Source: an uncultured Coriobacteriaceae bacterium
Lineage (GTDB): Bacteria; Actinomycetota; Coriobacteriia; Coriobacteriales; UMGS124
Length of the DNA: 42,450 nucleotides
Assembly: GCA_900539345.1 (NCBI GenBank)
Contig: UQBS01000021.1
Span: 1 to 42,450 of the forward strand
Reading direction: 5' to 3'
The position numbers were made by a program, and so were the translations under genes. Each line of letters begins with the position of its first letter. Positions within the stretch are counted from its first letter, which is position 1. Positions 25,000-32,832 of this stretch are shown here, in pieces. The notes under the pieces are model-generated. The model did no database searches. It saw only the letters and a list, made by a program, of their open reading frames with translations, and was not told the DNA's origin.

Positions 25000-26516
25000 T
25001 GCAGAAGATGCCGAACATGCAGCCCATCGGAAACCTTCTGGCCAAACGCCGCAAGGAGCTTGGCCTGTCAATTGATAAAGCAGCCGAAGCCACTAAGCTG
25101 CGCCGGCATGTCATCGAGGCGTTCGAGTACACCGACTTCGACGCCATGCCCCCCAAGGGCTATGCACGTGCCTCGATGGGGTCATACGCTCGTTACCTGG
25201 GCCTCAACACCTCCGAGGTCTTGCGCGCCTTCGACGAGCAGCTTGCCGAATATGAGGCTCGTCAGCAGGGCTATGCCCGTCAGGACGAACGCTTCCAACA
25301 GGTCCCTTCGCGCGACGCGTCACGTCAAGACGAGCGACGGCGCGACACTCGGTCCGATCAGCGCGCCGGTTACCGCCAGGACACCCGGCAGCCTCAGGCC
25401 GGCAGGTCACAAGGCACCTCCTCGGCTATGCGCGCGCCCACAAGGACCACTTCATCAGAGGCTCGTGCTCAACGGGGAACGGACAGCCGCAACACGTATA
25501 GCCGTCCCGCCTCGCCTGCCCGTACAAGTGCGCCGGCCCCTGGTCGCTATGAGGCCCCCGCAAGCAGAAACAGACAGCCTGGTCGCGCCGGCCTCGAGTC
25601 CGAACCCGGCCGCTATGTCGATTTCCGGACGCGACAGGATACGGCGAGGCCGGGCTCCTATGGTGCCGCTGGCAGGCGCACGGGTTCGGGCACTGCCGCA
25701 GCTGGCTCATATCAGGGTCAGCGTCCAAGCTCCCGCCCACGTGAGACTGCCCAGCCGCTCGAAGTTGACAGCGGGTATGAGGGAGGCAGCGGCGGCAGGT
25801 CGGGAGGACGCAACCAAACGACGCATGCCACGCAGCAAAGTGTTTCGGAAGTGCTCCAGGGCATCCTCCAGACCATCATGGCCGACAGGCGCGTCATGCT
25901 CATTCTTGTGGGTGTCTTTGCCGTCGTGCTCGTTGTGGTGATAGCTGTGGCTGCCACGTCGTGCACGAACAAGGCGTCCCAGTCGCAGGGCAACAGCTCC
26001 ATTCCCGTCACGAGCGTGGCCGGCACGAATCAAGCGGCTCAGCCTGGCACGATCGTCGACACGACGAAGCTCAATCCCTCCGGCATCGACCTTACCGCCA
26101 TTCCCGTGAACTCCAAGGCCTCGCTTACCTTTGCAGCCGACGCGGCAAACGCTGTTTGGGCGGAGGTCTACGTCGACGGAAACGCCGTGTATGCGGGCAA
26201 CCTGGAAGCTGGGTCCACGCAGGAGTGGACGATTGGCCGCACCCTTGCCGTGACGTTGAGCGACTCCACCGGCGTCTCGATTGCCATCAACGGTACTTCG
26301 GTCACACCTACCATCTCTAATGGTACGTACGTGCTCAATGCCACGGTTCCCGAAGACCAGTGGGCTCCCGATCCCCCCGCCGACACCGCTTCGCAGGACG
26401 GATCGGACGAGTACGATTCGTCTCAAGACGAGTGGACCGACAACACGGACTACAGCGACTACGGTTCGTACGATGATTCTGGCTATTACGGCGAAGACGA
26501 CTCATACGAGGGTTAA
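24999..26516 (+). CDS. RodZ-like membrane protein with N-terminal helix-turn-helix (HTH_25) and C-terminal DUF4115-type domain
   Basis: The start ATG 24999 overlaps the ftsK stop (TGATG). ATG 25008 is an alternative with a better-placed GGAGAG. An N-terminal Xre-like HTH (about 8-75: IGNLLAKRRKELGLSIDKAAEAT, then PPKGYARASMGSYARYLGL) is typical of RodZ and its relatives. A long Arg/Ser/Gln/Pro-rich disordered stretch (about 85-285) comes next, then one membrane helix (about 298-318). An extracellular beta domain of the DUF4115 type (about 365-445) is followed by a Tyr/Asp-rich tail. RodZ links the MreB cytoskeleton to wall growth in rods. Here the protein sits directly after ftsK, so a division or shape role is likely, but partners are not known from sequence. 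Confidence 0.8.
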   Translation: MQKMPNMQPIGNLLAKRRKELGLSIDKAAEATKLRRHVIEAFEYTDFDAMPPKGYARASMGSYARYLGLNTSEVLRAFDEQLAEYEARQQGYARQDERFQQVPSRDASRQDERRRDTRSDQRAGYRQDTRQPQAGRSQGTSSAMRAPTRTTSSEARAQRGTDSRNTYSRPASPARTSAPAPGRYEAPASRNRQPGRAGLESEPGRYVDFRTRQDTARPGSYGAAGRRTGSGTAAAGSYQGQRPSSRPRETAQPLEVDSGYEGGSGGRSGGRNQTTHATQQSVSEVLQGILQTIMADRRVMLILVGVFAVVLVVVIAVAATSCTNKASQSQGNSSIPVTSVAGTNQAAQPGTIVDTTKLNPSGIDLTAIPVNSKASLTFAADAANAVWAEVYVDGNAVYAGNLEAGSTQEWTIGRTLAVTLSDSTGVSIAINGTSVTPTISNGTYVLNATVPEDQWAPDPPADTASQDGSDEYDSSQDEWTDNTDYSDYGSYDDSGYYGEDDSYEG

Positions 26517-26579
26517 CGCCTCTGCATCCTATTGATTGACCGATTGGGGCGCATGGCCCCCTGAAACAAGGAGAGACAC

Positions 26580-27080
26580 ATGGCATCCAAAGACAGCAGC
26601 TTCGACGTCGTTTCCGAAGTCGACATGCAGGAGGTCGACAACGCCTACCAGCAGACGACCAAGGAGCTCGTGCAGCGCTACGACCTCAAGGACTCCCACG
26701 CCACCATCGAGCTTGACAAGGCCAAGGGTGTCGTGACTGTGCAGGCACCCTCTGAGTTCGTTGCCTCCCAGGTCATCGACGTCTTCCAGACGCGTCTCGT
26801 CCGCCGCAAGGTCGACCTATCTTCCGTCTCCTTTGGCGACCCCCAGCCCGCAAGTGCGGGTACCGTGCGCGTCATCGGCACCGTGGTGCAGGGCATCGAG
26901 CAGGAGCTTGCCAAGAAGATCAGCAAGGACGTGCGCGACGCGAAGTTCAAGGTCAAGGTGACCGTCGAGGGCGACAAGCTCAAGGTTTCCTCTCCGAGCA
27001 AGGACGCCCTTCAGGCCGTCATCGCCTTCCTGCGCGAGCAGGACTACGGCCAGCCCCTCCAGTTCACCAACTATCGTTAA
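26580..27080 (+). CDS. yajQ: YajQ family protein (nucleotide/c-di-GMP-binding)
   Basis: The 166-residue product has the family's start (SSFDVVSEVDMQEVDNAYQQ) and finish (LREQDYGQPLQFTNYR). It forms two ferredoxin-like folds. Some members bind cyclic di-GMP and act as co-regulators; others are described as nucleotide-binding proteins of unknown role. An AAGGAGAG ribosome site precedes ATG 26580. It is followed closely by rimO. Confidence 0.95.
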   Translation: MASKDSSFDVVSEVDMQEVDNAYQQTTKELVQRYDLKDSHATIELDKAKGVVTVQAPSEFVASQVIDVFQTRLVRRKVDLSSVSFGDPQPASAGTVRVIGTVVQGIEQELAKKISKDVRDAKFKVKVTVEGDKLKVSSPSKDALQAVIAFLREQDYGQPLQFTNYR

Positions 27081-27096
27081 GAGTCGCCGGAAGGCC

Positions 27097-28440
27097 ATGC
27101 AACATATGCAAACCAACACCACAAAAAACGTCGCTTTCATCACGCTGGGTTGCGCCAAGAACGAGGTCGACAGCGACCGCATGAGGGCGCTCGTCGACGC
27201 TGACACCCAGCTCGAGGTCATTGACGAGCCGGACAACGCCGACGTCATCATCGTCAACACGTGTTCATTTCTCATGAGCGCCGTGGAGGAGGGCATCGAG
27301 ACGACGCTCTCCCTCGTGGCGGAGAAGCTTGAGGACGGCATTACCTGCCCCATCGTCATGGCCGGCTGCATCCCCGCCCGCTACGGCGACGAAATCGAGC
27401 ATGAGATGCCCGACGTGGCGGCCTTCGTCCCCTGCAAGCGCGAAGACGAGATCTGCTCGGTCCTCAAGCGCGTGCTCGGCATGGAGGAGTGCGCCCAGGA
27501 GGTCCCCGAGGTCGTTCGTACGGTTCAGGCCGCCTTCGCCTACGTGAAGATTTCCGATGGCTGCGACAGGTTCTGCTCCTTCTGCGCCATCCCTTACATT
27601 CGCGGACGCTACTTCTCGCGTGAGGCCGACGTCATCCTCTCCGAGGTACGCCACCTGCTCGAAGGTGGCGTGCGCGAGATTGTCCTCATCGGCCAGGACA
27701 CCGGCATTTGGGGCCATGACCTGCCCGGCGACCACAACCTGGCATGGCTTTTGCAAGCTGTCGCCCAGGAGGTGCGTCCCTACGGTGGTTGGGTGCGCGT
27801 GCTTTACCTGCAGCCCGAGGGCCTTACCGACGAGCTCGTCGCGGCCATCCGCGACACCCCTGAGGTCGTCAAGTACATCGACATCCCGTTGCAGCACAGC
27901 AATGCCGAGGTTCTCAAGAACATGAACCGCACCGGCTGCACCTCCGAGTTCCTCGAGATGGTCGCGCGCCTGCGCCGCGAGGTACCCGGCATCACGCTGC
28001 GCACGACCGCTCTTGTCGGCTTCCCCGGTGAGACCGAGGAGCAGTTCGAAGAGCTCGTCGACTTCATCGAGAAGGCCGAATTCGACTACTGCTCCGTCTT
28101 TGCCTACTCGCAGGAGGACGGCACCGAGGCGGCCGGCATGGCCGACCAGGTCGATGAGGATGTCAAGCACGATCGCGAGCAGCAGATGGTTGACATTGCC
28201 GAGACGTACGGCTTTGCCAGCGCCGCCAAGCATGTGGGCCAAGTCGTCCGTGTGCTCATCGACGCCCACGAGGAAGACGACGAGGGTCAGCTCGACATTC
28301 TGGGCCGCACCTACTTCCAGGCGCCTGACTCCGACGGCGTGGTACATCTCGGACCCGTCGATGTCGCCATGGGCGAGTTCGTCGAAGTGCAAATTGACGA
28401 GTCGGTGTGCTACGAACTCTTTGGTCACATCGTGCGATAA
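27097..28440 (+). CDS. rimO: Ribosomal protein S12 methylthiotransferase RimO
   Basis: RimO is a radical-SAM enzyme with two [4Fe-4S] clusters that adds a methylthio group to an aspartate of ribosomal protein S12. The N-terminal UPF0004 domain has the expected three cysteines (TLGCAKN, NTCSF, AGCIP). The radical-SAM motif CDRFCSFC lies at residues 156-163. A C-terminal TRAM domain (about 375-447) ends the protein. ATG 27097 and ATG 27106 are both possible; GGAAGG lies before them. The next gene starts 11 bases after the stop. Confidence 0.95.
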   Translation: MQHMQTNTTKNVAFITLGCAKNEVDSDRMRALVDADTQLEVIDEPDNADVIIVNTCSFLMSAVEEGIETTLSLVAEKLEDGITCPIVMAGCIPARYGDEIEHEMPDVAAFVPCKREDEICSVLKRVLGMEECAQEVPEVVRTVQAAFAYVKISDGCDRFCSFCAIPYIRGRYFSREADVILSEVRHLLEGGVREIVLIGQDTGIWGHDLPGDHNLAWLLQAVAQEVRPYGGWVRVLYLQPEGLTDELVAAIRDTPEVVKYIDIPLQHSNAEVLKNMNRTGCTSEFLEMVARLRREVPGITLRTTALVGFPGETEEQFEELVDFIEKAEFDYCSVFAYSQEDGTEAAGMADQVDEDVKHDREQQMVDIAETYGFASAAKHVGQVVRVLIDAHEEDDEGQLDILGRTYFQAPDSDGVVHLGPVDVAMGEFVEVQIDESVCYELFGHIVR

Positions 28441-28451
28441 GCGAGGCAAGC

Positions 28452-29633
28452 ATGTCCAAGCCTAACAAGGTGTATGGCGGCATCGAGTGGACGCCGGCCA
28501 ACATCGTTACGGTCATTCGAATACTGTTCATCCCCGTCTTCGTCGTTGCCCTGCTCGCACCTTGGGAGCAATGCCTGTTTGGAACCGACCCGATGGGTCT
28601 CACCGTGCGCGCGGTGGTCTCGCTTGTTGTGTTCGGCCTCATCTGCCTGACAGACACGCTTGACGGCTACCTGGCTCGCTCGCGTAACGAGGTAACCGTC
28701 TTCGGCAAGTTCATCGACCCCATCGCCGACAAAATCCTCGTGGTGGCGGCACTTCTGTGCCTTGTGGAGCTAGGCCTTTTGAGCAGCTGGGTCCCCATTG
28801 TGATCGTTGCCCGCGAGATGCTCGTAAGCGGCCTTCGCATGCTTGTGGCCTCGGCCGGCGTCGTCGTCTCGGCATCCATTCTTGGCAAGATCAAGACCGC
28901 GACCACGATGGTTGCCATCTGTCTGTTCATCCTCATGGTGTCGCCCATCGTGGCTGCGCTCACGTGGTTCCGCGTGCTTGCATGGGCCCTGATGCTTGTG
29001 GCCGTCTTCTTCACCATTGCCTCGATGGTGGATTACTTTGCCAAGGCTTGGCCGCTGCTTGCGGCTAGCCCGGCCAAAGCTGAAGGGGAGGAGAAGGTCG
29101 AGAAGACTTCCAACGACCTCGCTTTTGCCTGGGGCACGGTTGAAGGCGACCATCCGCTTGCCCGAGAGGTCCTTGCAGGTTTGGCTGAAAAGGGCATGAG
29201 TGTCTGCACGGCTGAATCGTGCACGGGCGGCCTTGTCTGCGGCGCTCTCACCTCGCAGCCCGGTTCGTCGTCGGTCGTGCACGGCGGTGCCGTCACCTAT
29301 ACGGTGGATGAGAAGGTCCGCGCTTTGGGCCTTGACCCCAACCAGGTGGAGCACGACGGTGTCGTTTCCGAAGAAACGGCGCGTGCCATGGCCCTTGGCG
29401 CCAAGAATCGCCTGGGTGCCGACTACGCCCTCAGCACGACCGGTGTCGCCGGACCCGGCGGGGCAACTCCGCAGGCTCCTCTGGGCTGCGTCTGCCTGGG
29501 TTTGGCCTGCCCCGACGGCACAGTAACAAGCCAGCGTTGCATCTTCGAGGGTTCTCGCGCCCAGGTGCGCGCGCAAGCCGTGGACAAGGCCCTCGAAATG
29601 CTTATGGAGCACATGAGCAAGAACGCCAACTAA
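28452..29633 (+). CDS. pgsA: Fusion protein: phosphatidylglycerophosphate synthase (PgsA) + CinA C-terminal / nicotinamide-nucleotide amidase domain
   Basis: One uninterrupted 393-residue frame carries two enzymes usually made separately. Residues about 1-205 are a membrane CDP-alcohol phosphatidyltransferase with the full signature DTLDGYLAR...G...D...D. This fits PgsA, which makes phosphatidylglycerophosphate from CDP-diacylglycerol and glycerol-3-phosphate. A charged linker (about 205-230) leads to a CinA C-terminal/PncC domain (about 233-393) with TAESCTGGL and STTGVAGPGGA; in PncC the serine of this region deamidates nicotinamide mononucleotide. Many bacteria have pgsA and cinA as neighbours upstream of recA, so a fusion by loss of a stop is easy to imagine. 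ATG 28452 is chosen because an earlier in-frame start would lie inside rimO. A membrane-tethered amidase would follow. Confidence 0.9.
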   Translation: MSKPNKVYGGIEWTPANIVTVIRILFIPVFVVALLAPWEQCLFGTDPMGLTVRAVVSLVVFGLICLTDTLDGYLARSRNEVTVFGKFIDPIADKILVVAALLCLVELGLLSSWVPIVIVAREMLVSGLRMLVASAGVVVSASILGKIKTATTMVAICLFILMVSPIVAALTWFRVLAWALMLVAVFFTIASMVDYFAKAWPLLAASPAKAEGEEKVEKTSNDLAFAWGTVEGDHPLAREVLAGLAEKGMSVCTAESCTGGLVCGALTSQPGSSSVVHGGAVTYTVDEKVRALGLDPNQVEHDGVVSEETARAMALGAKNRLGADYALSTTGVAGPGGATPQAPLGCVCLGLACPDGTVTSQRCIFEGSRAQVRAQAVDKALEMLMEHMSKNAN

Positions 29634-29651
29634 AAACCGCACGTCCAGCGC

Positions 29652-29689
29652 GTCACATACGTCACAGGATTGTCACGCCCGCACGTGAC
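29652..29689. promoter_or_regulatory. Cluster of GTCAC motifs upstream of recA
   Basis: GTCAC occurs at 29652-29656, 29661-29665 and 29672-29676, and its inverse GTGAC at 29685-29689, all within 38 bases of the 160-bp recA upstream region. No standard Gram-positive SOS box (GAAC-N4-GTTC) is present. The cluster is a candidate operator or promoter part. A weak TTGTCA (29670-29675) overlaps it. Confidence 0.3.
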
Positions 29690-29793
29690 CAAAAACTTGT
29701 CGCCATGATGGAACCTGTCAGCGATGCGTGGCAGAATTGCGTGGCGACGAACGGGAACGCATCCCGCACAGCCCATAACGAGAAGGAAGCGAC

Positions 29794-30870
29794 ATGGCAA
29801 AGTCTTCAGTCTCCAAGGAGATTCACGCCCGCACCGAGGGCGACGAGCGCACCAAGATGATCGAGCTCACGACGAGCGAGATTGAGAAGCGCTTCGGCAA
29901 GGGATCCATCATGAAGTTCGGCGACGCGGCCGACGCCCTGTCGGTGGAGTCCATTCCCACCGGCGCCCTCGCGCTTGACGCCGCGCTTGGCATCGGTGGC
30001 GTTCCGCGCGGCCGTATCATTGAGATTTACGGCCCTGAGTCGAGCGGCAAGACGACGCTGTCGTTGGAGATTCTTGCCGAGGCTCAGGCCATGGGCGGCG
30101 TCGTGGCGTTCATCGACGCCGAGCACGCCCTCGACCCGGGCTATGCCGCCCGCTTGGGCGTCGACATCGACGAAGTGCTCATCTCCCAGCCCGACACCGG
30201 TGAAGACGCACTTGAGATTTGTGACATGCTTGTACGCTCCGGCGCCATTGACGTCATCGTCATCGACTCAGTCGCCGCTCTTGTGCCCCGCGCCGAAATT
30301 GAAGGCGAGATCGGCGACAGCTCCGTGGGCCTTCAGGCTCGCCTCATGAGCCAGGCCTTGCGCAAGCTGGCAGGCTCGCTCTCCAAGTCCAAGACCACGT
30401 GCATCTTCATCAACCAGCTGCGCGAGAAGATTGGCGTCATGTTCGGCAACCCCGAGACGACCACCGGCGGCCGCGCGCTTAAGTTCTTCGCCTCCGTGCG
30501 CCTGGAGATCCGCCGCGTCGAGAGCATCAAGAAGGGCACCGACGTCATCGGCAACCGCGTGCGCGTCAAGGTCGTGAAGAACAAGGTAGCTGCGCCTTTC
30601 CGTCAGGCGGAGTTCGACATCCTCTATGGAGAGGGCATCTCCAAAGAGGGCTGCGTGCTCGACATGGCCGTTGACGAGAACATCGTCAACAAGTCCGGCT
30701 CGTGGTACACCTACGGCCAGGAGCGCATCGGCCAGGGACGCGAGGCAGCCAAAGACTTCCTCAAGCAGAATCCCGAGCTCTGCAGCGAGATCGATCACAA
30801 AGTACGCGTGGCCATCGGCCTGCTTCCCAATGAGGACGCCCCTGTGGGCGAGCCTGTTGAGAACGCCTAG
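29794..30870 (+). CDS. recA: Recombinase RecA
   Basis: RecA forms filaments on single-stranded DNA, drives strand exchange and triggers the SOS response. The 358-residue product has the family hallmarks: RFGKGSIMKFGD, Walker A GPESSGKT at about 80-87, the IDAEHALDPGYA block, IVIDSVAALVPRAEIEGEIGD, INQLREKIGVMFGNPETTTGG, and a C-terminal acidic region. ATG 29794 follows GAAGGAAGCGAC. recX comes 29 bases downstream, the usual order. Confidence 0.98.
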   Translation: MAKSSVSKEIHARTEGDERTKMIELTTSEIEKRFGKGSIMKFGDAADALSVESIPTGALALDAALGIGGVPRGRIIEIYGPESSGKTTLSLEILAEAQAMGGVVAFIDAEHALDPGYAARLGVDIDEVLISQPDTGEDALEICDMLVRSGAIDVIVIDSVAALVPRAEIEGEIGDSSVGLQARLMSQALRKLAGSLSKSKTTCIFINQLREKIGVMFGNPETTTGGRALKFFASVRLEIRRVESIKKGTDVIGNRVRVKVVKNKVAAPFRQAEFDILYGEGISKEGCVLDMAVDENIVNKSGSWYTYGQERIGQGREAAKDFLKQNPELCSEIDHKVRVAIGLLPNEDAPVGEPVENA

Positions 30871-30899
30871 GCTTTCTTTCAACCTGAGGCAGGTGTGCC

Positions 30900-31679
30900 A
30901 TGGCACAGACCGAGGTTGAGCGTGTGCGATGTCTTCTCGACGAGCTTGAGCGCCACCAACATCAGCGCAAGGGCGCCGCGGACACCCAGGCGGCATCCTT
31001 GCGCCTGCACCTGCAAGAGGAAGAACATGCTTCATCCCCATGCAAAGGCAGGCGCGTTCTTTGCGAGCTGCTTGCCGACGAGCCGCACGACGGTGATGCC
31101 GCCACCCCGACGGCCACCCATGCCCTGGAAATCCCTGCGAGCGCACGGCGGGTGTTTGCCTCGGGTCGCCAAGCCTTTGAAGATGCGGCTGATTTCGAGG
31201 CATATGCCCGCACGGCCTTGGAGCAGGCCGCCTTCGAGCGTGCTTGTTCCAAGTTAAGCGCCAGGGAACGTCCCGGAAAGGACGTGCTCAACCTTCTCGT
31301 ACAAGAGGGGTACCCTGCAGAGGCATCGCAGGCCGCGGTGGACAAGGCCAAGCGCTGCGGCGTGATCAGCGACGCCCGCTATGCACAGGCCTTTGTCAAT
31401 TCCAAGACCCGAGCCGGTTGGGGCAAAGCTCGCATCTCTCGCGAACTGGAACGGTTCGGCCTTTCGCTGGAAGATGCCGGGGATGTTGCCCTAGACAGCC
31501 TCACTCATGATCGGGAGTACGAGCGGGCATTGGCTGCCGCCAGCAGACGGGCAATGCCGTCCAAGAACCCAACGGAGAAGATCGCTCGCTTTCTCATGGG
31601 CCGCGGCTTCGCTACAGGGCTTTCTTTGCGCGTCGCTAAAGAAGTCGTCGCACAGGCGCAAGAGTCATCCGACGAATAA
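30900..31679 (+). CDS. recX: RecX family regulator of RecA
   Basis: RecX binds the RecA filament and limits its activity. The core runs from about residue 105 to the end, with three-helix RecX repeats: KLSARERPGKDVLNLLVQEG, ISDARYAQAFVNSKTRAGWGK, ISRELERFGL, and a C-terminal KIARFLMGRGF. The first 100 residues are an extra, Glu/Gln- and Ala-rich region not typical of the family. ATG 30900 has GAGGCAGG about six bases before it. The gene belongs with recA. Confidence 0.9.
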   Translation: MAQTEVERVRCLLDELERHQHQRKGAADTQAASLRLHLQEEEHASSPCKGRRVLCELLADEPHDGDAATPTATHALEIPASARRVFASGRQAFEDAADFEAYARTALEQAAFERACSKLSARERPGKDVLNLLVQEGYPAEASQAAVDKAKRCGVISDARYAQAFVNSKTRAGWGKARISRELERFGLSLEDAGDVALDSLTHDREYERALAAASRRAMPSKNPTEKIARFLMGRGFATGLSLRVAKEVVAQAQESSDE

Positions 31680-31748
31680 GCGTTTCACCGTACTTCTCTG
31701 ACATCTTGTGTCAAAAATGTGGATAACAGGTACATTGCAAGCTTCTCC

Positions 31749-31778
31749 TTGCTCAACCAAGGAGAGATGACATATAGT
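31749..31778 (+). promoter_or_regulatory. Promoter of the tRNA-Pro gene
   Basis: TTGCTC (31749-31754) and TATAGT (31773-31778) are spaced by 18 bp, with the tRNA starting 19 bases after the -10 box. A perfect 8-bp inverted repeat, TCTCCTTG/CAAGGAGA (31744-31751, 31758-31765), overlaps the -35 box. Confidence 0.6.
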
Positions 31779-31796
31779 TACCCACACACTTGAGCA

Positions 31797-31873
<77 letters not shown>

Positions 31874-31884
31874 TGTTTACTTAG

Positions 31885-31917
31885 AGCCTGGGACTTCTTG
31901 AAGTCCCAGGCTTTTTT
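31885..31917 (+). terminator. Terminator of the tRNA-Pro gene
   Basis: A 12-bp perfect stem AGCCTGGGACTT / AAGTCCCAGGCT around CTTG is followed by TTTTTT, 11 bases after the tRNA CCA. Confidence 0.92.
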
Positions 31918-32122
31918 AGTTCTTGGCACCACCCTCATCGACAGTCAATGTGAGAAGCCTGTAGACCGCGTATGACACTACCGTAAGGTTGGTTACGGAT
32001 GTGTACACCAACGCAGGTAGAATACTATTTTTTCCCACGTTGACTTCGTAGGGCGGCATTGTTCCCGCCCAAAGAGGCAGGGTGCTTTCGTATAATGCAT
32101 CCCAAGAATTTTTACCAGGCAT
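31916..32122 (-). CDS. Possible small membrane protein (68 aa)
   Basis: A minus-strand frame from ATG 32122 to TAA at 31918-31916 encodes a short protein with one likely membrane helix (ILPALVYTSVTNLTVVSYAV) and an acidic-to-basic tail. A shorter start is ATG 32058. No good ribosome site precedes either start. It would end at the T-run of the tRNA terminator and lie head-to-head with the next plus-strand gene. It could equally be chance. Confidence 0.2.
   Translation of the reverse strand: MPGKNSWDALYESTLPLWAGTMPPYEVNVGKNSILPALVYTSVTNLTVVSYAVYRLLTLTVDEGGAKN
32091..32096 (+). promoter_or_regulatory. TATAAT box before the phosphatidyltransferase gene
   Basis: A perfect TATAAT lies 44 bases before ATG 32140. 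A convincing -35 box was not found. The gene ribosome site GAGGAGAG lies at about 32129-32136. Confidence 0.45.
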
Positions 32123-32139
32123 AAGCAGAGGAGAGCAGC

Positions 32140-32832
32140 ATGTCAAAAGATCGCACGCGGGGTTTGGGCCTTGTCGACCCAACGGCAGAACCCGGTACAC
32201 CGGACAATCCCCTACATACGCTGGCAACGATTCCCAACCTCATCACGTTGTGCCGTCTTGTGCTCACTGCCTGTTTCCTGGTGCTCTATCCTCAGGAGCA
32301 GTATCACACCCTTGCTGTGGTGCTCTTCATCATTGCGGCCTGCACCGACTGGATCGACGGTAAGCTCGCACGTCGCCTCAAGCAGGTGAGCCTCTTCGGT
32401 AAACGCTTCGACCCGGTGATGGACCGCGTCCTCATCTTCAGCGGCGTCATCGCCCTGCTCGTTACCTCCCGCATCCCCGCCTGGACCGTTTGCTACCTGG
32501 TGACGCGTGACGCGCTGCTGTTTGTGGGCGGAGCCGTTCTCATGAAGACGCATGGCCGCATTCCCGACGTGTGCTACACCGGCAAGGCCTGTACGTTCAT
32601 TCTCATGGCAGGCTTCTCCGTGCTGCTCTTCGACCTTTTCCCGATGCCCGGTCTCAACCTCTTCGAGTGCTCTTTCCTTCCCGGCTTTGGAGCCGCCACA
32701 ACGAGCATGGGAATCTGGCTTGTCTATGTCGGTTGCATTCTTTCCGTCGCGGCCGCCCTCATCTATGTCGTGAGGGGCGTGCGTATCCTGAGGAGCGATC
32801 CTGATGCTGAACAGTCCAACGATGCAGCCTAG
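32140..32832 (+). CDS. CDP-alcohol phosphatidyltransferase family protein (second PgsA-like enzyme)
   Basis: This 230-residue membrane enzyme joins an alcohol to CDP-diacylglycerol. The signature DWIDGKLAR...G...D...D is intact (DWIDGKLARRL, then FGKRFDPVMD). About six membrane segments are visible. It differs from the PgsA part of the fusion gene, so its substrate may be another alcohol, such as in cardiolipin or phosphatidylinositol-type synthesis; sequence alone does not decide. Its stop overlaps the next gene by 29 bases, so the two are translationally linked. In mycobacteria a PgsA-like gene (pgsA3) also lies near garA and the ftsR homologue. Confidence 0.85.
   Translation: MSKDRTRGLGLVDPTAEPGTPDNPLHTLATIPNLITLCRLVLTACFLVLYPQEQYHTLAVVLFIIAACTDWIDGKLARRLKQVSLFGKRFDPVMDRVLIFSGVIALLVTSRIPAWTVCYLVTRDALLFVGGAVLMKTHGRIPDVCYTGKACTFILMAGFSVLLFDLFPMPGLNLFECSFLPGFGAATTSMGIWLVYVGCILSVAAALIYVVRGVRILRSDPDAEQSNDAA

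Noticed and set aside
19750..25071. A 1,773-codon open frame on the minus strand opposite the RNase J and ftsK genes
   Set aside because: It mirrors the codon positions of two certain genes, has no domain of its own, and arises from strong GC bias that removes antisense stops.
29634..29793. SOS (LexA) box before recA
   Set aside because: No GAAC-N4-GTTC type site; CGAACGGGAACGC has the halves in the same orientation.
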